A DNA stretch of 34,757 bases, taken from a virus. The notes below the pieces were generated by a model. It did not search any database. It saw nothing but the letters and a program-made list of their open reading frames with translations, and was not told where the DNA came from. Location of the stretch: IMG/VR virus record IMGVR_UViG_3300021142_000096, positions 1-34,757 of that record. One strand, written 5' to 3'. Positions within the stretch are counted from its first letter, which is position 1; every line of letters starts with the position of its first letter. Position numbers and translations under genes: made by a program. This document shows, in pieces, positions 17,412 through 25,410 of the stretch.

Positions 17412-17764
17412 TTGAAAATCTAACAGAGTTTAATCCTGAAAAAGAAGAAAAGTATCCATACGCACTTATTTCTTATTACATCGCTTCGTATAAGCAAAGA
17501 TATAAGAAGCAGCCAATTGTAAATAAGTATCGTGAAAAGTGGGCGATGCGTGACGTTATTGATACTGTTGGTTTTGTTCGTGCAAAAGAATTAATGGATT
17601 ATTACTTTAAACTTGATCGTCCAAACCACAGCCTAGATTGGTTTACAAATAACTTTGATAAGCTGCATGCAACCTTAAACAAGATTGATGCAGATAAAAA
17701 AAGAACAGAATTAATAATGGCAAAAACAAAGACTATGGTTGAAGAAAGGGAAAATGAACGTTGA
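17408..17764 (+). CDS. Unknown protein before the helicase; candidate helicase-loader, 118 aa
   Basis: It starts with GTG in a GTGA overlap and ends 11 nt inside the helicase gene, so it is tightly coupled to it. The protein is helical with many Tyr and Lys (YALISYYIASYKQRYKKQP; AKELMDYYFKLDRPNHSLDW), with a charged C-terminal helix. No Walker motif, so it is not a DnaC-type AAA+ loader. Small helical loaders without ATPase activity exist in phages, and position is the only argument for that role here. Confidence 0.5.
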   Translation: MIENLTEFNPEKEEKYPYALISYYIASYKQRYKKQPIVNKYREKWAMRDVIDTVGFVRAKELMDYYFKLDRPNHSLDWFTNNFDKLHATLNKIDADKKRTELIMAKTKTMVEERENER

Positions 17765-18980
17765 GTCAGCTGTAATTACAGCAGTATGTGCTAACAAGGA
17801 TATCTCAACCGTACTCGCAGATAATATTGATGAGGTTTTCACGTCTCACAGAGATGTCTGGGAGGGTTTGAAATCTTATTATGCAAAATTTAAGGCTGTC
17901 CCAGATGTTTCTGTTCTTACGGAAAGATTTAAAGACTTTTCTCCAACTCCCGTAAAAGGCGAGACTGCCTACTATCTAGACAGATTAAAGAATGAATATT
18001 TGGCATCAAGGATTAGAAATCTTTTGCTGACAACTGGTGCAAGCCTTAAAACAGAAGCATCATCACAAGTAATTGCAAGCATGCAAAAAGAACTTAATTC
18101 CTTGGGTAAACTTACCTCTGCTGTTCGAGATGTTGACCTTACTGATTTTAAGTTAGCTGAAAAGCATTTTGAAGCGGTTAGAACAAGGTCTGAAGCCATG
18201 GGCGGTAGTCCAGGTATTCTTACAGGCTTTAAGGCTATTGACTACGCATACCCTACTGGAATGGCTCCAGGACACCTTATTGTGATGATTGGTTGGCCAG
18301 GTAGAGGTAAGACTTGGTTCTCCTCTTATTTGGCTTGTAAGGCTTGGGAGCAAGGCTTTAAGCCAATGATTGTATCTCTTGAAATGACACCAGAGAATAT
18401 GCGTGACCGTATCTATACAATGATGGGCTCTGGTTTGTTTAAATCTTCTGATTTTGCAAGAGGTAACATTGATATCAGTACGTTCGATGACTGGGGTTCT
18501 AAAAAGTTTGCTGGGAAGAATCAGTTCATCTTGGTTTCAAATGAGGGTTCAGGACCAGTTACTCCTACAACAGTTCAAGCTAAAATTGATCAGCATAAGC
18601 CAGATATTGTAATCTTGGATTACCATCAGCTTTTTACAGATTCAAATAACTCTAAAAACCCTACTGAGCGTAACATGAATATTTCTCGTGAATTCAAAAA
18701 CCTTGCAATGCGAAATAATATTCCTGTAATTGATATTACTGCTGCAACTCAGGATGACACTTCAGATCAGGAAAATCCTCCCATGCTTAACCAGGTTGCT
18801 TGGTCTAAGGCAATTGAGTATGATGCTGATATGGCCATTGCAGTCCATAAAGGTCTTGATACAAATGTCATGGAAATTGTCAGTCGCAAAAACCGTCATG
18901 GTACTGAATTTGGTGTGTATTTGGACTGGGATCTCAATAGAGGTATAATTACAGAGTTATACGATAAAGGGGATGCCTAA
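17754..18980 (+). CDS. dnaB: Replicative DNA helicase, DnaB-type, 408 aa
   Basis: ATG 17754 follows AAAGGG by three to four bases and is preferred over ATG 17739. Residues 1-120 are a short DnaB-like helical N-domain (ESAVITAVCANKDISTVLAD). The RecA-fold motor follows: GILTGFKAID, Walker A GWPGRGKT (about 180-187), IVSLEMT (about 206-212), Walker B VILDYHQL (Asp289), and SKAIEYDADMAIAV near the end. It is a 5'-3' hexameric fork helicase by family. It works with the separate primase encoded at 19917. Slightly shorter than cellular DnaB (about 450-470 aa). Confidence 0.9.
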   Translation: MNVESAVITAVCANKDISTVLADNIDEVFTSHRDVWEGLKSYYAKFKAVPDVSVLTERFKDFSPTPVKGETAYYLDRLKNEYLASRIRNLLLTTGASLKTEASSQVIASMQKELNSLGKLTSAVRDVDLTDFKLAEKHFEAVRTRSEAMGGSPGILTGFKAIDYAYPTGMAPGHLIVMIGWPGRGKTWFSSYLACKAWEQGFKPMIVSLEMTPENMRDRIYTMMGSGLFKSSDFARGNIDISTFDDWGSKKFAGKNQFILVSNEGSGPVTPTTVQAKIDQHKPDIVILDYHQLFTDSNNSKNPTERNMNISREFKNLAMRNNIPVIDITAATQDDTSDQENPPMLNQVAWSKAIEYDADMAIAVHKGLDTNVMEIVSRKNRHGTEFGVYLDWDLNRGIITELYDKGDA

Positions 18981-19588
18981 TGATTGATTGGTCTAAGCAA
19001 AAGAATTATGTAGTTGAGAATGTGTTCACTGATGAGCAAGTTCAATATTTGCACGATTTAATTAATAGTTCAATGATTAGCGTTGTAGATGATTACAATG
19101 GTCGTTATATTAAGGGTCTTGATGGAAGAGTTAGACAAGATATTATTGAAAGAACAAAGCAAATTGCTAAAGAAGCTACAGGATATGACTTGGTTCCAGC
19201 AGACACTGGATACTCATACTACAATAATCAATACGGCAAGGTAGAGCTTCATCCTCATATTGATAAAAACAGAACTGAATTTGTTATTGATTATCAATTG
19301 CACGGCAATGTAGATTGGTCTATAGTTGTAGAAAGAAAAGAGTTTAATTTAAAAGATAACCAAGCTTTGGTTTTTGCAGGCGGAGAACAGCCACACTGGA
19401 GACCACAGAGAGAATTTGTTGATGGAGAATACCTCGGCATGATTTTCTTTCATTTCATCGCCCCTGACCACTGGACAATAGTTGGCGGGGAAGATTACAA
19501 AGAAAAGCCTGAGTGGATTCTTAAAAAAGAAAAAGCCTATCAAGACTATGCTTCAGATTGGCATGGACATCAAATAGATTTTTTATGA
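18980..19588 (+). CDS. 2-oxoglutarate/Fe(II) oxygenase-like protein (copy 5), 202 aa
   Basis: The ATG overlaps the helicase stop (TAATG). The fold is inferred from an iron-site pattern: His93 and Asp95 in LHPHIDKN and His139 in GEQPHWRP, with cupin-like strands between. It lacks the DDYEGG core of copies 1-4, so it belongs to a different branch, and the 2-oxoglutarate-binding residue is not obvious. Placement between helicase and primase is odd for a tail-modifying enzyme and suggests a nucleic acid, nucleotide or host metabolic target. Confidence 0.7.
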   Translation: MIDWSKQKNYVVENVFTDEQVQYLHDLINSSMISVVDDYNGRYIKGLDGRVRQDIIERTKQIAKEATGYDLVPADTGYSYYNNQYGKVELHPHIDKNRTEFVIDYQLHGNVDWSIVVERKEFNLKDNQALVFAGGEQPHWRPQREFVDGEYLGMIFFHFIAPDHWTIVGGEDYKEKPEWILKKEKAYQDYASDWHGHQIDFL

Positions 19589-19612
19589 CATGACTAGTTA
19601 TCTTGGTATAAT
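19585..19612 (+). promoter_or_regulatory. Promoter ATGACA-16-TATAAT with extended -10
   Basis: ATGACA (19585-19590) is one base from the -35 consensus. After 16 nt comes TATAAT (19607-19612) preceded by TGG, giving an extended -10. Expected start is near 19619 in the 44-nt gap before the 19633 ATG. Likely drives the primase and perhaps the following replication genes. Confidence 0.7.
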
Positions 19613-19632
19613 TTATACAAAGATAGGTGATC

Positions 19633-19914
19633 ATGTACCCAAGAAAAATACATGACTTCTGGATAAATGGAATTATCAAAGATGATTCTAAGTTTCAGGA
19701 TTCAAGGGAGAACTACGAAAGGCTTTTAGTCCAGCAAATGCGGGACAAAGGTTATGTTCCAGTACTTGACATACAACCACAATTTAATGTAAGATATAAT
19801 CAAGAGAAAGATCATTACACCTTTAATTTGGTTATGTATGGTATGTATCTCGGTAAAACAAAAGCTTTGCAATATGAAGGTTTTTCAGGTTTCAGTTTAA
19901 TACCTAAAGGATAA
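19633..19914 (+). CDS. Hypothetical protein upstream of primase, 93 aa
   Basis: I take ATG 19633 (TAGGTGA about five bases upstream) over a GTG six bases earlier. A mixed alpha/beta protein (RKIHDFWINGIIKDDS; HYTFNLVMYGMYLGKTK) with no motif I recognise. It ends 2 nt before the primase ATG, so the two are surely one transcription unit. Confidence 0.6.
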   Translation: MYPRKIHDFWINGIIKDDSKFQDSRENYERLLVQQMRDKGYVPVLDIQPQFNVRYNQEKDHYTFNLVMYGMYLGKTKALQYEGFSGFSLIPKG

Positions 19915-19916
19915 AA

Positions 19917-20882
19917 ATGACAGATGCATATACTAAAGCGGATCTCCGCTCTATTTTACGTGCAATAAATGTATCTATAGTTTCAGAAACTGGCACAGAC
20001 TATCTTTGCCTATGCCCATTTCACAGAAATATGTCTACACCTTCATTTGCTATTAGCTATGCTAAAGGCCTATACGTATGTTATAACCCTTCTTGCGATG
20101 CCTCTGGGACGGTTCTAGACTTAGTTAAAGCAATGACTAATAGAAATGATTATGAGGCATTAAGATTCATAAGTTCTAATAGGATGACTTCTGAACAGCT
20201 ATTTGATGATAGCTTAAATGAACTGTTAAATCAAAAGCCCGACTTTGAAGAGTTTCCTCAATCTGTTCAAGATAAGATGCATGAAGACCTTGTTAAGAAT
20301 AATCTAAATGGATCTCAAAACTATTTTGAATCAAGAAAGATTTATTCGGATGCTTGGGAGTATTTTCAACTAGGGTATTCAGTACTTCAAAAGATGGTTA
20401 CAGTTCCTCTACATTCACCAGATGGAATTTTGGTAGGAGTTATTGGTCGTTCTGTAGAAGGCAAAGCTTTTAAAAACAGTCCAAACCTTCCACGTAATAA
20501 AACTATGTTTAATATTCATAGGGCAAAGCGTGAAGGCGGAACAATCATAGTTGTAGAATCTAGTTTTGATGCTATTCGTTTATGGCAGGCAGGTTTTCCA
20601 AATGCCGTTGCTACTTTGGGTGGAAGTATTTCAGATATTAATATTCAATTATTAAATAAATATGCATCTAAAATAATTATTATGACTGACAATGACGAGG
20701 CTGGAAGAGCATTGGGTATGAACATTGCTAATAAATTAAAGAATAAAGATGTTCTGTGGGCATCATATGATAATGAAACGGTTTATCCACATCATGCAAA
20801 AGACGTGGGTGATATGACAGATGAAGAAATAAAAAAGTGTATTAAAAATGCAATTCCGCATTTTGAGTACGCTATTATGTGA
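19917..20882 (+). CDS. DNA primase with CHC2 zinc finger and TOPRIM domain, 321 aa
   Basis: DnaG-type primase that would make RNA primers at the fork. The zinc finger is CPFH (Cys33, His36) with Cys55 and Cys60 (YVCYNPSC). The TOPRIM core has Glu214 (VVESSFDAI) and the DxD pair Asp258/Asp260 (TDNDEAGR). At 321 aa it is much shorter than cellular DnaG (about 600 aa): it lacks the C-terminal helicase-binding domain, and unlike T7 gp4 it has no fused helicase. It must pair with the separate DnaB-like protein. ATG preceded by AAAGGA. Confidence 0.9.
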   Translation: MTDAYTKADLRSILRAINVSIVSETGTDYLCLCPFHRNMSTPSFAISYAKGLYVCYNPSCDASGTVLDLVKAMTNRNDYEALRFISSNRMTSEQLFDDSLNELLNQKPDFEEFPQSVQDKMHEDLVKNNLNGSQNYFESRKIYSDAWEYFQLGYSVLQKMVTVPLHSPDGILVGVIGRSVEGKAFKNSPNLPRNKTMFNIHRAKREGGTIIVVESSFDAIRLWQAGFPNAVATLGGSISDINIQLLNKYASKIIIMTDNDEAGRALGMNIANKLKNKDVLWASYDNETVYPHHAKDVGDMTDEEIKKCIKNAIPHFEYAIM

Positions 20883-20888
20883 TATAAT
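20880..20888 (+). promoter_or_regulatory. Extended -10 promoter before the SSB gene
   Basis: TGATATAAT spans the primase stop codon and fits TGnTATAAT exactly. No strong -35 at the right distance. The transcript would start near 20895, directly before the hairpin at 20897. Confidence 0.55.
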
Positions 20889-20896
20889 AAAAGAGC

Positions 20897-20914
20897 AGGG
20901 CATTAAACAGCCCT
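20897..20914 (+). promoter_or_regulatory. 5'-UTR hairpin ahead of the SSB gene
   Basis: Five-bp stem AGGGC/GCCCT closes an 8-nt loop (ATTAAACA). If transcription begins at the extended -10 just upstream, the hairpin is within a few bases of the mRNA 5' end and 19 bases before the ATG. It is not followed by a U-run, so it is not a terminator. It could stabilise the mRNA or serve in autoregulation of SSB. Confidence 0.45.
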
Positions 20915-20932
20915 TATACTAAGGAGAAACAC

Positions 20933-21613
20933 ATGGGAATAGTAAGAGGCTTGAACGCTCTAACAGAGCAAATGGAATCAAAGACACAAACAAATGATTC
21001 ACAAAAGGGAAGATGGCTACAACTTAAAGATGGCCAATCTGTAAAAATCCGCTTCATGCAAGAAATTGATCCAGACTCAAAGAATTATATTGAGAATGCT
21101 GGATTGGCTTTTATTGCAGTAGAGCACACAAATCCAAAAGACTATAAGCGTAAGGCACTTTGCACAATTGATGACCAAGGCCGTTGCTTTGGCTGCGAGC
21201 AATATCGTCGTGACCCTAAGTCTGGCTGGAAGGGACGTTCACGTTTTTATGCAAACGTTCTTGTAGATGATGGCGAAAATGAGCCATATGTCGCAATCTT
21301 TTCTCAAGGGGCAGGTCCAAAGTCTGCAACCCCAGAGATTATTCAGTATGCAGGTGAGACTGGTAGCATCTCCAATTTGACTTGGAAACTAAAGCGTACG
21401 GGTACTGCAACTGATACCAACTACTCAATCATTCCTCTGCCAACAGCAGAAGTAGGTCCTATTGACCTAGAGAAGAATGAATTGTTTGACCTTGAAAAGA
21501 CTGCAGTTCGTGATGTAAAGTATGAAGAGCAAGAGGCATTTTACCTCGGTATTGCTTCAGAAGGAACATCATCTCAAGCAGTTGTTGCAACATCATCCTC
21601 AGTAGATTGGTAA
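20933..21613 (+). CDS. Single-stranded DNA-binding protein, zinc-containing gp32-like, 226 aa
   Basis: AAGGAG precedes the ATG by six bases. The N-terminus (GLNALTEQMESK) leads to an OB-type core (GRWLQLKDGQSVKIRFMQE). Cysteines in LCTIDDQGRCFGCEQYRRD form a small zinc site like that of phage gp32-type SSBs. A Ser/Thr/Val-rich linker ends in SSVDW, a short acidic-aromatic tip comparable to SSB tails that contact partners. It coats template strands for the polymerase and recombinase encoded next. Assignment rests on layout and context, without a search. Confidence 0.75.
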   Translation: MGIVRGLNALTEQMESKTQTNDSQKGRWLQLKDGQSVKIRFMQEIDPDSKNYIENAGLAFIAVEHTNPKDYKRKALCTIDDQGRCFGCEQYRRDPKSGWKGRSRFYANVLVDDGENEPYVAIFSQGAGPKSATPEIIQYAGETGSISNLTWKLKRTGTATDTNYSIIPLPTAEVGPIDLEKNELFDLEKTAVRDVKYEEQEAFYLGIASEGTSSQAVVATSSSVDW

Positions 21614-21618
21614 TATAA

Positions 21619-24600
21619 ATGTCGTTTACCCACCTTCATGTGCATAGTCACTATTCACTCATGGACGGACTTAACACTCCCTATGAGTTGCTAGAGGCTG
21701 CTAAAAAGGTGGGTCAAACTTCATTGGCAATCACAGATCACGGAACGTTGTCATCTCATAGAGATATGCAAATTGCTGCCAAAGAATTAGGCATGAAGCC
21801 TATACTCGGTCTAGAAGCTTATATCTCAGCAACAGATCGTTTTGATAAAAGAGCGGTAGCCAAAAGAGATGACAATACTTCCCTGTATAACCACATTATT
21901 CTTCTTGCCAAAGATGATCAAGGCTTAAAGAATTTACAAAAGCTTTCTCAAATTGCGTGGACAGAAGGATATTATCACAAGCCTCGCATTGATATGGAAG
22001 TACTTTTTGAATATGGCGACGGTATAATTGTAGTGTCAGGTTGCATGAATGGACTTATCTCTAAGGCGATTGAGCGTGGAGATTTGGACAAAGCAAAAGA
22101 AATTACTAAAGCTTTTAAGAATCGTTTTGGTGATGACTTTTATATGGAAGTGCAAGCTCACAATCCAAAAGAATTAAATAAAACTTTGTTGGCTATTGCT
22201 GACGAATTTGGGGTGAAGCCAGTTGCTACAGGAGACTGTCATTTTGCAAAGAAAGAGGAGAGGGATTTGGAAGAACTCCTTCTTATCCTCTCTACCAAGC
22301 CCACGCAAAATAAAGAAGCAGATTATTCCAGTGGCCGTAAGAGATCTAGCATCCTTGATCGCTTTGATCATATTTATCCCGATAGGCCTATTAGTTTTGC
22401 TGATATCAACGTTTATATTCAATCCCGTGCTGAGATTGAGGAAGACTTTGTTGCAGCGGGTTTTGAAAGAAAAGATATCTTCGAATCCTCAATAGAAATT
22501 GATAGTAAGATTAAGGCTTATGATTTTCATGAGAACCTTGACTTACTTCCAGTACCAAAGAAGAACGCTCTAAAGCTTTTAAAAGACATGTGTGAGAAGT
22601 CTCTAGTAGAAAAGGGATTAGACAATGAGACGTACAGAGCAAGGCTACAAGAAGAATTACAAGTCATCGCTGATAAAAATTTTGCTAGTTATTTCCTTAT
22701 CGTTGGTGATATGGTGGGCTGGTCAAAAGAAAATAAAATCATGGTTGGACCAGGAAGAGGATCAGCTGCTGGAAGTTTAGTATGTTATTTAATGGGTATT
22801 ACGGAAGTTGACCCTATTAAATTTGACCTACTGTTTTTTAGATTCATTAATCCTGAGCGTAATGATTTTCCAGATATTGATACAGACTTTATGGATAGTC
22901 GTCGTGGCGAGGTCAAAGATTATTTAAAGAAAAAGTTTAAGCATGTTGCTTCCATTTCTACTTATACAAAATTTAAGGATAAAGGAGTTATCCGTGACGT
23001 TGCTAGAGCATTTCTTATCCCACTCGGTGAAGTTAATAAAGCACTTAAGACTGTTGAGACGTTTGAAGAATTTGAAACCAGTCAAAGTACAGAAGAGTTT
23101 AGAAAAAAGTATCCAGAAGTAGTTAAGTTTGCATCTCAGTTGCGTGGTCGTATTAGAAGTAATGGTATGCATGCAGCTGGAGTTGTAGTGGCACGAGATG
23201 ACATTAGTCAATACGTACCAATCGAAACCAGAAAAGATCCAGACGATTCCGTATCTGGTCGTATTCCAGTAGTTGCTTATGATATGGAGCAAACAGCTGA
23301 TTTGGGCCTTATTAAGCTTGACGTTTTGGGACTTAAAACTCTTTCTGTTATTGATGATGCTATTAAAATCATTAAAGATAACAAGCAAAAGGATGTAGTG
23401 CTAAATGACATTCCTCTTGATGATGCAAAAGTTTATCGTATGCTTTCTGAGGGATTTACAAAAGGTGTATTCCAAGCTGAAGCAACACCCTATACCAATT
23501 TGTTAATAAAGATGGGTGTTGATAATTTTGAAGATTTAGCTGCTTCAAATGCTTTGGTTCGTCCAGGTGCTATGAATACAGTAGGAGGAGCATACATCAG
23601 GCGTAAAAAGGGTGAAGAAATGACAATTTATGCTCATCCTATTATGCAGGAGTTTACAAAGCGTACATACGGAGTTATTATTTATCAGGAACAGGTTATG
23701 CAAGCTTGCGTACACTTGGGCGGTATGACATGGGCAGATGCTGATAAGGTTAGAAAGATTATTGGAAAGAAAAAGGATGCAAGTGAATTTGATGCGTACA
23801 GAGAAAAGTTTATTACAGGAGCAAGTAACCACATCACACAAGAAGATGCAGCAAAGTTATGGCATGATTTTGAAGCCCATGCGGGATATTCGTTCAATCG
23901 CTCTCATGCTATTGCTTATTCCATGCTTAGCTATTACACTGCTTGGCTTAAGTATTATTATCCTATTGAGTTTATGTTTGCCATTCTTAAGAATGAAAAA
24001 GATAAAGATGCTCGGACTGACTACCTTTTGGAGGCAAAGCGACTTGGTATTAAAGTATTGCTTCCTCACGTTAACGAATCGGACCTAGACTTCAGTATTC
24101 AGGGCAACTCTTTACGTTTTGGCTTGTCTGATATTAAATTTATCTCAGAGAAGATTGGCTCAAAACTTATTAAGATGAGACCTTTTGCTAACTACGCTGA
24201 CCTTATAACTAAGACCAGTGAAAAGGGTAGCGGGGTAAACTCAAGAGCTATCGAGTCTTTGAATATGATCGGTGCAGCAGCTTTTAAAGATAACCCACGT
24301 TCTGGTAATGAGAATGAAAAGCTTTATGAGTATCTTGGTATTCCAAAGTTCGACACTGGCAGATTAAGTCCTGCAATTAAATCTCAGGTAAATCCTCTTG
24401 AAGAGTTTTTGGAAGAGGGATGCTTCGTGCTATTGGCTATGGTAAAGTCAATTAAAAAGGGGCAGGGATGGTCTAGAGTTGAACTAGTAGATGACACTGG
24501 GTCTGTTGGTATATTCCATAGTGAAAATACACAGATTGAACCAGGAATGATGTACTTCTTCTTAGTAGGAGACAATAGAATTCATCAATATGTTACAATT

Positions 24601-24891
24601 GATGATGTTGTAAACAAAGCAGATTTGCCTTTCGTTCATTGGCTTTACAGAGATAAATTAAAGATTGATGATGGAAAGAGATTGGTTTTAGATTTTACAC
24701 ATTATAAAACAAAAGCAAACAAGATGATGGCTCATATTATTTTATCTGATGCAGATAAAAATCTAGAGCGTGTAATTGCTTTTCCAAAGATTTATGCGAA
24801 AGCCCTTGGTAAAATGAAACCAGGCTCCGTATGTGACCCTGCTATACATAGCATGGAAGATGGAACACTATTTGTTAAGGAGGTGATTTAA
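21619..24891 (+). CDS. dnaE: DNA polymerase III alpha subunit (DnaE-type, family C), 1090 aa
   Basis: Replicative polymerase. The N-terminal PHP domain is intact: LHVHSHYSLMDG (His7, His9), AITDHG (Asp40, His41), GLEAYIS (Glu66) and GDCHF, so metal-dependent proofreading is possible. The palm has GPGRGSAAGSL, PDIDTDF (Asp421, Asp423) and LIKLDVLGLKTL (Asp568) as the three catalytic aspartates. A helix-hairpin-helix region follows (YSFNRSHAIAYSMLSYYTAWLK), then a C-terminal OB fold (FVLLAMVKSIKKGQGWSRVEL). Somewhat shorter than bacterial DnaE (about 1160-1180 aa), mainly at the C-terminus. Starts 5 nt after the SSB stop. No clamp or clamp loader is visible. Confidence 0.95.
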   Translation: MSFTHLHVHSHYSLMDGLNTPYELLEAAKKVGQTSLAITDHGTLSSHRDMQIAAKELGMKPILGLEAYISATDRFDKRAVAKRDDNTSLYNHIILLAKDDQGLKNLQKLSQIAWTEGYYHKPRIDMEVLFEYGDGIIVVSGCMNGLISKAIERGDLDKAKEITKAFKNRFGDDFYMEVQAHNPKELNKTLLAIADEFGVKPVATGDCHFAKKEERDLEELLLILSTKPTQNKEADYSSGRKRSSILDRFDHIYPDRPISFADINVYIQSRAEIEEDFVAAGFERKDIFESSIEIDSKIKAYDFHENLDLLPVPKKNALKLLKDMCEKSLVEKGLDNETYRARLQEELQVIADKNFASYFLIVGDMVGWSKENKIMVGPGRGSAAGSLVCYLMGITEVDPIKFDLLFFRFINPERNDFPDIDTDFMDSRRGEVKDYLKKKFKHVASISTYTKFKDKGVIRDVARAFLIPLGEVNKALKTVETFEEFETSQSTEEFRKKYPEVVKFASQLRGRIRSNGMHAAGVVVARDDISQYVPIETRKDPDDSVSGRIPVVAYDMEQTADLGLIKLDVLGLKTLSVIDDAIKIIKDNKQKDVVLNDIPLDDAKVYRMLSEGFTKGVFQAEATPYTNLLIKMGVDNFEDLAASNALVRPGAMNTVGGAYIRRKKGEEMTIYAHPIMQEFTKRTYGVIIYQEQVMQACVHLGGMTWADADKVRKIIGKKKDASEFDAYREKFITGASNHITQEDAAKLWHDFEAHAGYSFNRSHAIAYSMLSYYTAWLKYYYPIEFMFAILKNEKDKDARTDYLLEAKRLGIKVLLPHVNESDLDFSIQGNSLRFGLSDIKFISEKIGSKLIKMRPFANYADLITKTSEKGSGVNSRAIESLNMIGAAAFKDNPRSGNENEKLYEYLGIPKFDTGRLSPAIKSQVNPLEEFLEEGCFVLLAMVKSIKKGQGWSRVELVDDTGSVGIFHSENTQIEPGMMYFFLVGDNRIHQYVTIDDVVNKADLPFVHWLYRDKLKIDDGKRLVLDFTHYKTKANKMMAHIILSDADKNLERVIAFPKIYAKALGKMKPGSVCDPAIHSMEDGTLFVKEVI

Positions 24892-25139
24892 TGACTGATG
24901 AAACAACAACCCCAGATACTTCAAATAATGTGCAGATTAGCGTAGAGCAAATTTGTGCAGCAATCCTAGCAACTGTAGGAAGTATTGAAGTTCCGCTAGA
25001 GAATCTTGTTTCCAACTATGCTGGAAAAACAATTTCTGTTAGCCAAGATGAAACAACTAAGGCTGTAACTTTTGCTTTGGCTGATATTCCAGCCGATGCA
25101 ACTGCCATCCTAGAAACAGAACAGACACCTGCAGAATAG
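24891..25139 (+). CDS. Hypothetical small acidic protein, 82 aa
   Basis: ATG overlaps the polymerase stop (TAATG), and GGAGG at the polymerase's 3' end serves as ribosome site. The N-terminus is Thr/Asp-rich and disordered; the middle (VEQICAAILATVGSIEVPLE) is helical and the end is acidic. No family recognised. Position suggests a polymerase- or recombinase-associated accessory. Confidence 0.6.
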   Translation: MTDETTTPDTSNNVQISVEQICAAILATVGSIEVPLENLVSNYAGKTISVSQDETTKAVTFALADIPADATAILETEQTPAE

Positions 25140-25141
25140 TG

Positions 25142-25147
25142 TATAAT
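25142..25147 (+). promoter_or_regulatory. Tentative -10 (TATAAT) ahead of the 84-aa gene and recA
   Basis: A perfect TATAAT sits in a 16-nt gap, eight bases before ATG 25156, which has no ribosome site. A transcript from it would carry almost no leader. No -35 hexamer or TGn extension is seen, so this is weak. Confidence 0.35.
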
Positions 25148-25155
25148 ATAAGTAT

Positions 25156-25410
25156 ATGGCTGAGTCCTACATACTTAAAGGTACGGAAAACGAGTATCTT
25201 CTGGTTATCAGAGCAGAAGATGTAAAGGCGGTTTGTAGCATCATAGATGTTTTACTGACCAGCCGTAACGAAGAAATAAAAGAAGTAGCTATCGAATTAG
25301 AAAAGAGTTTGTATGATAACGGAAGAGATTCTGGCAAAGCTGGATCCAAAAACAAGGTCAAGACTTCAACTAGCAACAACAGTAAACATAGAAAAACAAA
25401 AGACTCCTAG
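25156..25410 (+). CDS. Hypothetical protein overlapping recA, 84 aa
   Basis: The first 55 residues look like a folded alpha/beta unit (YLLVIRAEDVKAVCSIIDVLL; EIKEVAIELEKSLYDN). The last 30 are low-complexity basic Ser/Lys/Asn sequence and lie over the recA 5' end in a different frame for 98 nt. No ribosome site precedes the ATG. No family recognised. Confidence 0.5.
   Translation: MAESYILKGTENEYLLVIRAEDVKAVCSIIDVLLTSRNEEIKEVAIELEKSLYDNGRDSGKAGSKNKVKTSTSNNSKHRKTKDS

Noticed and set aside
20897-20914. Rho-independent terminator after the primase gene
   Set aside because: Stem of only five pairs, no U-run after it, and it lies just downstream of a promoter in the SSB leader.
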